Assembly: GCA_002077045.2 (NCBI GenBank)
Contig: KZ111191.1
Location: 7,631-71,630, forward strand
DNA length: 64,000 nucleotides
From: Rachicladosporium sp. CCFEE 5018
Lineage: Eukaryota > Ascomycota > Dothideomycetes > Cladosporiales > Cladosporiaceae
Direction: 5' to 3'
Below the pieces are notes generated by a model. It was not told the origin of the DNA and did no database searches. It saw only the letters and a list, made by a program, of their open reading frames with translations. The position numbers and the translations under genes were made by a program. Below, piece after piece: positions 55,524-64,000 of the stretch (positions are counted from its first letter, which is position 1; each line of letters opens with the position of its first letter).

Positions 55524-56442
55524 AGCGCGAAAGGAGATTGGAGCCAGATAAGACCATAACGATGTGTCTTACGAGTGAAGAGAGGTGTGGCGGGAAGCTC
55601 ACATGGCGATGAGCAGACATTAAGCTAGGTGAGACTAGCATGAGGATGTACCTAGATCAGAGGGTATGAACAGAGAAGCAGTATCAGACAAGGCGCACGT
55701 CGCCAACCCGTCAAAGAAGTTCTATCGTGGTGCTGCACTCTCAGGCACAAGCAGTGAGTGAGGCGTTGCGCGCCGATGCACCTCAAGTGTCAGATCTCGC
55801 GCAGCAGTCCTGAGAGCACACAAGCGGCAGCCGACCACAGTCCCAGGGCAACGTTCACATTGGACCCGAGTAAACTGGATTTCGGCTTCTCTCGTTTCAC
55901 ACGACACACACGTCACTGGACATGGCAATAGATACCCTGGCCTCCAGCTATTTTATCAGTCCGCAGCTTGAAGCATGCACGCGAGATAAGCTTCATTAAG
56001 CACGCATCCCGCCATGCTTGCAACGCCTTGCGTGATTGACCACTACTCTTGGACGGTCTCCAGCGCTGTGCGGATTGCCGCTTGTGGCTTGCGTCTACTT
56101 GCGACAGCCAATAATGCCGTCTTTTACCTCCGAGCAATTGACTCCAGCTGCTTAATATGGCGGTGTCGCCGGAGGGCGTACAGCCCACGCGACCTTCATG
56201 CGCAGTGCACTTGAGAGTATGGCACCCACCATCATGGCCCTCATTGACGTGCTCAACCGCGCTGTCGATCAAGTGCGTACTGCGGCCTGACGGAGACAAG
56301 GTAGGGTTGCAGGTCTTATCTGAACTTGAGGCCAAGTACCATTGGCTAGGCTCTATGCTGCCACCCGTTTCCTCCTCTTCTTCTCCTGTTCAAACTCTTG
56401 TCGAGCCTATTGATTCACCTCGTGGTAGATTCGAGGTTCATC
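55524..56442. other. Intergenic
   Basis: About 920 bp between the BAP31 homologue and the damaged PTR2 gene. No gene supported. Confidence 0.45.
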
Positions 56443-58705
56443 ATGCGTGAGTCGCCCGTCCACGATCTCTACTATCATTTCTGACAGTACACACAGCGGG
56501 CAACGCAGGTGGAGAGCTGATCGCGGACATCATCTCTACTTCCGTTCCACCAGAGGTCGCGCACCCGCATGGGAAGAACTCGCTCGCGCTCAATAATGGC
56601 GTGGATACAGAAGATCCGTACCGAGCGAAGCGACTGAGCGTTGCCGTCGATGTCGAAGCAGATGCCGGCCGCCGGGCGTCGGCTATAGAGGTGAACCATC
56701 GAGTCGCGAATTGACATACGTTAGGGCACTGACTGTGTACAGCGCGAGAATTATCCACTGCCAACCGAGGAAGAGGCGCGCACACTTCGCAAGGTCGCAG
56801 ACAGCATCCCGAAGACCGCCTACCTACTCTGCATCGTTGAGTTCGCCGAGCGCGCAAGTTATTACGGCGGTGCAGACAGTGTTCTCGAACTTCATGCAGT
56901 TCCCCTTGCCCGAGGGCGGTAACGGCGCAGTGAGTAGCATATTTATGACAGGATGATATTTCTAGACTGAACATCCGCAGGGCGCTCCAGCGCCAGGCAC
57001 CGAGGGCACAGCCGGCGCACTCGGCCGAGGCGAGCAGTTCAGTGTCGCTATCGGTCTCCTCTTCCTGTTTGTCCACGTTCTCCTTGGTAGGACATTACAG
57101 CATCTCAAGACACTGACGGCTGCCATAGTTTCCTAGCCTATGTAATTCCCATCTTCGGCGGCTGGCTCGCAGACGCCAAGTTGGGCCGCTTCCGGACCAT
57201 CTTGATCGGAGTTTTGATCTGTGGTGTCTCGCACATCATCATGATCATTGGTGCCATACCTTCGGTACTACAAGCTGGACATGCTATCGGACCATTCATG
57301 CTATCGCTAATCTTGCTGGCTATCGGTGCTGGCATCTTCAAGGTAGGAGGCACCCAGGAATTCGTAATCTCGTTTGTTCCCAGTATTTGACCGTTCGCAG
57401 CCCAATGTCGCGCCAACCGTGTTTGACCAATACCAACACCAGAAGTCATATATGAAGATCCTACCAAGCGGAGAGAAGGTCGTCGTCGACCCCGAAGTCA
57501 CAGTCCAGCGGATCATGCTCTACTTCTACGCTTCCATGAACATCGGAGCCTTCTTCGCCATTGCGACGACTTACAGCGAGAGAATTGTGGGATAATGGCT
57601 GGCATTCCTGCTACCTGCCATCTTATACTTCAGCCTGCCCTTCTTGCTGTGGTACCTCACCAATAAGCTGGTCAAGTACCCTCCAGACGGCAGTGCCCTC
57701 ACTAAAGTGTACAAGATTCTCAAGACTGCGATCCTACAGAGGAAGGGCGCGGTATGGAGGAAGGAGTTTCTCGACAGCGCCAAGCCGGCGAGGCTCGTGG
57801 AGCAAGGCATTGCGAGCAGCGCCGTCACTTGGAGTGAGCGGGATGTGGAGGATGTGAAGCGAACATTCAGTGCCTGTGATAAGTCTTCCACCCAACTGTC
57901 GATATACTCGGCAACTTCAACCCTCTTACGATCATCATCTTCGTTCCCTTCATGTCGTACATTGTCTATCCCGGCCTTCGCAAGTACAATATCAAGTTTG
58001 CCCGGATTTCACGGATCACGTTCGGATTTGTCCTGGCCGTAATATCAGGTGTCGCAGGACCAGCGGAAGATTTACCAGCTATCTCCATGTGGCTACCAAG
58101 CCACTACGTGTGACGATGTCGCCCCAATCAGTATCTGGTGGCAGATAATCAATGTCTCGCTTGGCGCCATGTCAGGTACACTTGTCTAGGCCATTTTCTT
58201 CGCCTCCAGGACCATGCTAACGCTTTAGAAAGAAGTTTTTCTGTAACGTGACCGCGTATGAGGTCGCCGCATGGTATGGGGTGCCCTAGGGGCCAGCGAG
58301 GCGTTTTCGGGCATCAAAATTGACAAATTTCAGGCATGCGCGCACTCGTTCTAGCGATCTTCCTCTTCACTACCGCGCTATCGTACGCCCTTAGAGAGGT
58401 GATCACACCGGCGATTGTAGACCCTCACCTGATCTGGGTTTGGGCGGGCCCGACGATAGCACTTGCTGTGCAGACCGTCATTTTTGTAAGCAGCCAAGAC
58501 TAGCTCCAGCAAGATCGCACGTTACTGACACAGATCCTCACAGTGGTTCCGCTACAGGAAGTACAACGACGACGCCTTCATGATCGATGATACGGACTTC
58601 GACGAAAAGGTCCTGGACGAGTCTCGGGCGCCGTCTGAGACCCATGCCGGCGTGCCGAAGACCATCGAGGAGGAAGAGCCGCTCGGAGAGAAGCAGAAGC
58701 TGTAG
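56443..58705 (+). pseudogene. PTR2: Peptide transporter (PTR2/POT family), multiply damaged
   Basis: Probable start ATG 56443 (MPGNAGGELIADIIS after splicing) and end TAG 58703-58705. Recognisable POT segments in order: IPKTAYLLCIVEFAERASYYG, VQTVFSNFMQFPLPEGGNGA, FLAYVIPIFGGWLAD, RIMLYFYASMNIGAFFA, WLAFLLPAILYFSLPFLLWY, GNFNPLTIIIFVPFMSYIVY, SPCGYQATTCDDVAPISIWW and MRALVLAIFLFTTALSYALR. Lesions: one extra base at 56866-56870 within SYYG-VQT; TAA at 57593-57595 where Tyr is expected (GYW); loss of roughly 40 codons plus a frame change near 57878-57900; a frame change near 58059; more disturbances at 58240-58340. Introns and flanks are otherwise conserved, so decay is fairly recent. Family role: proton-driven uptake of di- and tripeptides at the plasma membrane. 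Confidence 0.85.
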
Positions 58706-59214
58706 CTAGGCAACATAGAGTTCTCTAATCGCCTGTATTGATGCTGTGGTCAATCGGAAGACTACGTCGTATGGCATAGGTGGTCCGGTAGGGTAGCTTA
58801 CGACAGACGTTAGCGTGAGGTCGTCCCATACCGCCGTGAACACTGCACTACACATGTATGATCGTACCAAGCAAACCAGTCTCTCTTGCAACGAAAGTGC
58901 ATAGACTACATCAGCCATTCTATCTGTGATCGATATCACAATCACTATATGTTACACATCATGTGTCGCGTGGTCGACCTTCGCTTCGAAGTGCTTCGCC
59001 ACACTCGCTCCACGCCGTTCCCCTACGACTGCAGGTGCACTTCAATAATAATTCCACACAGTCGCTTTCGCTTAACATCACGGACCAACCCACATACGCT
59101 GGTCATCAAGCGCATGCAGCACAAATGTCATATACCAGTCACTGCGTGTTGTCAATTGTATGTCCGCGACGGCGGTGAAGAAGGCTAGTTAATACCCTTG
59201 CTCTCCCTGCGTAG
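58706..59214. other. Intergenic
   Basis: 509 bp, no supported gene; upstream region of the arrestin-like gene. Confidence 0.45.
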
Positions 59215-60852
59215 ATGGTACAATATAACACGAACAAGACTCCACTACCGCCGTGGTCCGCTGCTGCCGGAACGATGCAGGCTTCCATATTGCTAGACGA
59301 GAGTGCGACAAGAACCTTCACCAATTTGAACCAAGTAAGCGGGAAGGTCATTGTGCGCTCCACGAAAGCGGCCGACGTTGATGATATCGTGGTAAAACTG
59401 GAAGGCGAGAGTCGTACTAGACTTGTCAATCACCTCGGACCAAATGGCGAGAAGATGAAACCGAAGCTGGAGTTCCACAAAATTCTCTACCGGACCACAA
59501 CTGTCTTCCCACCGCCTACGCTCGCTCAAGACCGTATCAGTACTCCAGTCAGCGGTAAGCCGTCGTACACGCTCCCACCTGGCACGCACGAGTACCGCTT
59601 CACATTCAAAGTCCCATTCAACAACAGCTGTCACGAACCAGCACCGGCCAAGAGCTCTCTATCCAAGGTCGGTATCTCAGACTGGGGCATCGAGATACCG
59701 GTGATACCCACACATCATGTCAAGAAGACACTGCCGCCCACTCTTGGAGGCTTCCCCGGCGAAGCGGAGATACGGTACTTCGTCAAAGTCACAGTGTCGC
59801 GCCACTCCTTCCTCAAGGAGAATCCACGAGCCTACAGACCATTCAACTTCCTGCCGATTGAGTCGCCTCGCCCTTCACCTACTGGGTCGCAAGTCTATGC
59901 ACGACAGAGACACGTCTTCCACGTCTCCTCGCAAGCCGCCGAAGTGTCTAAGAAGGGCAAGATGAAGAGTATGCTTGGTATCGCCGCCGATACTACACCA
60001 ACGATCACCAGCACAGGCCCGGCCAACGGACTTGCAGTGAGCGTCGATGCAAGACTCCCAGAACCGGCTATTCTCACCTGTAATCAAGGCATACCGTTGA
60101 CTATCCTCCTGAAACGGGGCAACTACAGCAGTGAACAGGTTTCCCTGTCGTCACTTCAGATAATGCTTAGGTCATCTACGAAGATCAAGGCCGACGACAT
60201 GTCTCGCACCGAGCAGAGCAGCTGGATCATCATGAGTAAGAGTAACATGGGGATGGCTGTGAACTTCCCCTCCGACGAGGAGGGCTCCGAGGCTGTGATC
60301 GACGATAATCTATGGCGCGGCCACATCTTGCCCAACACTATTGCACCCACCTTCGAGACTTGCAACGTCTCCAGATGGTACTCGCTCGATATCAGGGTGG
60401 GTCTGGCTCATCGCGGGAGTGCATCGGCTGGGAAGCAGCAAGTACCACAGTCTATTATCCTACCACTTCGACTTGACTGTGCCATCTTTTCAGGCATATT
60501 GCCTCCTGCAGCAGTCCTTGAGCGAATGGCGCAAGCACGAGACACGCTGGGTGAAGCGCCACCCTACATTGCCTCAAATATCAGCGACGGAAAACTTCAA
60601 ACTGAGGCTGCGCTAAACAGTGCTGTCTTCAGGCCTTCAGACGATGCATCTGCGTCACAATCTGCGCCTCCGATGCCTCCGAGACCTGGACAAGGAGGCC
60701 TGCATGCTGAGGAAGGTCTCGCCGATGCGCCGCCCAGTTATTTTGATGCAGTCGCTGAGGGTGCGCCGCCTGTCATTGCACCAAGACCAGAGTACGCGCC
60801 TGGGATAGTGCGAGAGGAAGATCTCAGGCGGAGTGAGAAGTCGGGGTGGTGA
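59215..60852 (+). CDS. Arrestin-like protein with PPxY motif (ART-type adaptor)
   Basis: A single exon, 545 residues. An arrestin-N fold is visible from about residue 22: MQASILLDESATRTFTNLNQ, SGKVIVRS, DIVVKLEGESRTRL, PGTHEYRFTFKVPF. The arrestin-C half continues with EIRYFVKVTVSR and LKRGNYSSEQVSLSSLQIML. The C-terminal 100 residues are disordered and contain the motif APPSYFDA, i.e. PPSY, a PPxY site that recruits Rsp5/Nedd4-type ubiquitin ligases. Fungal ART proteins of this layout direct ubiquitination and endocytosis of plasma-membrane transporters, or act in signalling. No intron or lesion seen. Directly downstream of a peptide-transporter pseudogene, though a functional link is only speculative. 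Confidence 0.87.
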   Translation: MVQYNTNKTPLPPWSAAAGTMQASILLDESATRTFTNLNQVSGKVIVRSTKAADVDDIVVKLEGESRTRLVNHLGPNGEKMKPKLEFHKILYRTTTVFPPPTLAQDRISTPVSGKPSYTLPPGTHEYRFTFKVPFNNSCHEPAPAKSSLSKVGISDWGIEIPVIPTHHVKKTLPPTLGGFPGEAEIRYFVKVTVSRHSFLKENPRAYRPFNFLPIESPRPSPTGSQVYARQRHVFHVSSQAAEVSKKGKMKSMLGIAADTTPTITSTGPANGLAVSVDARLPEPAILTCNQGIPLTILLKRGNYSSEQVSLSSLQIMLRSSTKIKADDMSRTEQSSWIIMSKSNMGMAVNFPSDEEGSEAVIDDNLWRGHILPNTIAPTFETCNVSRWYSLDIRVGLAHRGSASAGKQQVPQSIILPLRLDCAIFSGILPPAAVLERMAQARDTLGEAPPYIASNISDGKLQTEAALNSAVFRPSDDASASQSAPPMPPRPGQGGLHAEEGLADAPPSYFDAVAEGAPPVIAPRPEYAPGIVREEDLRRSEKSGW

Positions 60853-61554
60853 TCTGGCTTGGGGACTGCACGAGCAAGCTTCGCCTTCCCAGCGGCACAG
60901 CATGTGTCGTATGCTGTTATCAGCCGGACTACGGAAGTGAAGCGTAATTTCACTGCACCTATGCCAGTCGAGGGCGCCTTCGAGGTGACCGACTCAGGCG
61001 CAAGTGGCGAAGGAATCTCTGGCGTTTCGCGCCGACCTCGCTGTGGTCGGTGTCGTGGTATAGCATAGAAGAGTCTCTATCAGAGGTAGTCTGCATCAGC
61101 ACTCATAAGCACTCATGGGCGAGGTCGAGACACCTTAGTGAAGCTCAGAGATGCCACGAGTGATGGATTACAAGGTTGAATCGTCCGCCTCCATATGAGC
61201 CATCCGTGGAGTCACGCTGAGTCGGGAGGTTCTTGGCATGTGTTACTAAGCAAGCTGAACTACTACTTACTCTCAGTGGCACATCTACGACCATACCAAC
61301 ATCAATATCAAGATACGCCAGCGGCGGCGCACTACCACTCGGAGGCATCGTCTAGTGCGGAAGAAGTGACACAGGTTGCAGCGCATGCACAGCGCACCAC
61401 GTAGACCTCTTCAAGCGGCGTCCGCGACTACCTCCTCCACCCGTTTGGTGTCCTCTTGCACGAACAGTGCATTCGCACAGAGCGATCACTACCGACTCTC
61501 CTTCAGCGTATCCTAGCGGCGCACTACTTTCACTCGGACCAGCAGATCCACCAT
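60853..61554. other. Intergenic
   Basis: 702 bp between the arrestin-like gene and TFIIA; no gene supported. The last 150 bp are probably the TFIIA leader. Confidence 0.45.
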
Positions 61555-63273
61555 GACGAACCATCTGGTGGTGCGTTGCCCCCAATCTCCCACGCAACGC
61601 TGCGCCGCACATGTGTATGCAGGCGCTGACTACCAGTTGTAGGGCGATGTCTACCAGAAGGTGATCGAAGAGGTGGTAGCAGCGTCGACAAATGACTTCG
61701 AGGAGAGTGGTGTGGGACAGGCGACACTAGAGGACCTACGACAGGTAAGCAGTCCACGGTCCCAGCGGCGCCGGCCGCACGCCGCCAAGGTGACTCTTCA
61801 CGATTGCATTCTCCTCAGTGTTTTTCTTTAGTCAGTTTGCTCGACATATGGACGAGACTGTTCCGCAGAACCAAGAAGAAATAGCGATGTAATTGCAAGG
61901 CATATCGGCAGCGACCGCGAGTTCATGCTTCACCAAAGTGCTGCGCAGGCAAATGCAAAGCGGGGATGCAGAGGGTTGGGGCAGCGTCCTGTTTTGCCCA
62001 CTCCTTATCAAGGGCTGTGCTAGCTCCACTTTCCCCGCTTATCTGCTTTCAGTTGCTTCCGCGTCACGTGCGGTCTGGCTTCTATATCACGTGTCGTGCC
62101 ACAACATGCTATGGACTCGACTGACATTGATGATCACAGGAATGGCAACGTCAACTATCGATGAAGCGCATTGCTACAATGCCGTGGGACCCGAAGCCGA
62201 CGCCCGTGCAACCAGCCCAGAGCTCCAACCCGTCCATGCAGTCCAACAGCTCGAACGGGCTGCCGTCTAACCCATACACCAACGGACACAGCAACGGACC
62301 ACCCAACGGCGCAGCAGAATATCCGAACGGAGTACAGCGCATGAAGCCCGAGGCTCCTGCCGAATCGCAGTACCACGGATTGCCTCAGATGAATAATTAC
62401 CAGCAGATCGGTCCGAATCAAGGCGGCATGCATAGGGCTCAGCAGCTCGTAGAGCAGCAGTTCGGCGCACAGGCTGCCGCTTCGATTCAACGCGGTGGTC
62501 TGGCTCTTCCCGGTCAGCAGAAGCCACCACAAGGCCTGCAAATGCCAGGACAAAATCCCAATCTGCAGCATCAGTATGCTCACCAGCAGCAGCAACAAGC
62601 TTTGCGCCAGCAGCAACAGCTTCAACAACAGCAACAGCATCCGCGGATCAAGATAGAGAACAACAGCGCCAGTCTCCCACAAGGCCAGTATCAACAGCAG
62701 CGACCAGAGTCCAAGCCTGCATATGGGCAAACCGACGGTGCAGATGAGGCCATGGATCAATGGAACGCGATGCTCGCGCAACGGAGAGCAGCTGCTGCCG
62801 AAGACATGCTCTATGCCGATCACATGATGAGAGATCGGATCCTAGCTCAAGCCGAGGAGAGCTCGAGCGGGCTCATGATGCCACTGGAGCAACATGAGGC
62901 ACGACAGCAGAAGCGCAAGCGCGCCCCTGCTGGACGATCGGCTGCATCAGCTGGTCCTGCCGTACCGCAATACGATGGCAACCTCGAGATCAATGACGAC
63001 GGGAAGCCAATCAAGGACGAGGGTGGTGCCCTAAAGGACGAGGATTACGATGATGAAGACGCTGACGCCATCAACTCGGATCTCGACGACCCCGAGGACG
63101 AGCTCAATGCTGTGGACAACGATGACGACGAGAGCGGTGACAGCATTCTGTGTACCTACGACAAGGTTCAGCGGGTGAAGAACAAGTGGAAGTGCACTCT
63201 CAAGGATGGCGTCTTAAGCACTGGTGGCAAGGAGTATCTTTTCAACAAAGGGACTGGAGAGTTCGAGTGGTGA
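61555..63273 (+). CDS. TOA1: Transcription factor IIA large subunit
   Basis: Exons 61555-61572, 61643-61744 and 62140-63273 (introns 70 and 395 bp); 417 residues. The spliced N-terminus reads MTNHLV-GDVYQKVIEEVVAAS, then NDFEESGVGQATLEDLRQ-EWQRQLS, the four-helix-bundle part that pairs with the small subunit. A Gln-rich linker (QQQQQALRQQQQLQQQQQ) and an acidic stretch (DEDYDDEDADAINSDLDD) follow. The C-terminal beta-barrel strand block is ILCTYDKVQRVKNKWKCTLK, DGVLSTGGKEYLFNKGTGEFEW. TFIIA stabilises TBP on promoters in the nucleus. The second intron, 395 bp, is far longer than others in the window and might hide another exon. Complete otherwise. Confidence 0.93.
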
Positions 63274-64000
63274 GGGTCTTGCGTAGCATTCAGGGTGTGG
63301 AGGGAGTATGAACCATACCGTGGTCAGACTTGGGAGGACGGACGGCGGGCGTTCACATTCACATCGGGTCAACACTAGACTGTCAGTCGTTGAACTGGGT
63401 AATAGCGGGCAGGATGCTTGGCTTACACGAGTGTATCATGTTATGATGGGTTGACGTAGAGAAAGAGTTCATCGATTGGAAACGAAACCAACGATAGTCT
63501 CCTCCACTCAGGGTCTCGGATTTATGACCACACACTGCCCTACAACATGACATGTCTGACTGCTGTCTCATCATCGTTCCCGCAGCCGCTTTTTAGTCTC
63601 GGCCAGTGTCACAGGAACACTGCATAGGCTCATGCATCTCGCGAGGTGAAGGAAGGCACACAAAGTGATAAAGTGATTGCGAGGTTTAGCTTAGCTCGCT
63701 CAAAGTCTATCACACTTGACGCGCCTCCCAAGCACGCGACTGTCATTCAACACTTACGAATGCATCCCCATGCTCGAACCGCGCACGAATGAACCCATAT
63801 CATCGTTAGTAGTATACCGAGACGAACGTCTCGTGTTGTATCACTCAAGGCTAAACACATCAATTCCAAGACAAGCATCCAAAGCGCAACATCGCGATAA
63901 CTCAACAGCTCGATCAACACCGGACATATGGCCGCGAACTCGCTCCATCAGCCCTTCAAGTCAGCGACGGCCCAGCCCCCATATGTCTCAACATCCTCCT
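63274..64000. other. Intergenic, possible start of a further gene at the edge
   Basis: About 730 bp without a supported gene. An ATG at 63928 opens a plus-strand frame (MAANSLHQPFKSATAQPPYV) to the window end, after a leader-like stretch; it could be the first exon of a gene to the right, but nothing proves it. Confidence 0.35.

Noticed and set aside
61745..62139. A hidden exon in the 395-bp TFIIA intron
   Set aside because: The N-terminal helices join directly across it (LEDLRQ to EWQRQLS) as in the family, so no extra exon is needed.
1..64000. Stop-codon reassignment as explanation for in-frame TAA/TAG in several genes
   Set aside because: Conserved genes such as NOC2 end naturally at TAG and others at TAA, and most long genes have no internal stops.

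Overview
The window looks like a filamentous ascomycete genome, most likely a Dothideomycete (order not determined). Genes are intron-containing, and most introns are 47-70 bp with GT..AG ends and CTAAC-like branch sites. The gene set includes SLN1, a SomA/Flo8-type LisH regulator, DUR3, NUP85, NOC2, a Boi-type polarity protein and TFIIA. The telomere repeat is CCCTAA/TTAGGG. I saw no prokaryotic features, no tRNA or rRNA genes and no CRISPR arrays.

The sequence is a composite of three contigs joined by two 100-N gaps (10333-10432 and 42134-42233). The first join cuts an SLN1 histidine kinase gene. The second cuts the SomA-like gene and is followed at once by a (CCCTAA)n array in chromosome-left-end orientation. 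That join therefore cannot be a true internal adjacency: 42234 onward is the start of a chromosome end. The telomere array runs straight into the middle of an isocitrate lyase/PEP mutase gene, exactly at its KRCGH motif. This looks like new telomere addition on a broken chromosome.

Contig 1 (1-10332): the 3' end of an unknown gene, a frameshifted multi-pass membrane protein, an Artemis-type nuclease, an RMD1/Sif family membrane protein and truncated SLN1. Contig 2 (10433-42133) opens with a catabolic neighbourhood: an NtaA/DszA-type flavin monooxygenase carrying one nonsense codon, a Dal5-type MFS transporter, a Baeyer-Villiger monooxygenase and, further on, an SDR. It continues with a Boi-type SH3-SAM-PH protein, two tandem F-box-like paralogues (the second broken), NOC2 and NUP85 head to head, the urea transporter DUR3, a xylitol/polyol dehydrogenase with an unusual mitochondrial-type leader, a GNAT and a small acidic protein with an in-frame stop. 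Contig 3 (42234-64000) starts with damaged subtelomeric genes: truncated PEP mutase, and a lipase fused to the tail of a zinc-ribbon gene. Housekeeping genes follow: VMA10, PET117, a DUF2237 protein, an alpha/beta hydrolase, a Zn2Cys6 regulator, DUS3, a BAP31 homologue, a heavily damaged PTR2 peptide transporter, an arrestin-like adaptor and TFIIA large subunit.

The most interesting signals are the telomere-healed gene, ultra-short exons (a start-codon-only exon and a 9-nt exon in VMA10; a 10-nt and an apparent 2-nt exon in the lipase), and several near-intact genes carrying single C-to-T type nonsense codons. All exon boundaries were read by hand from splice signals and frame continuity; none is backed by transcripts.
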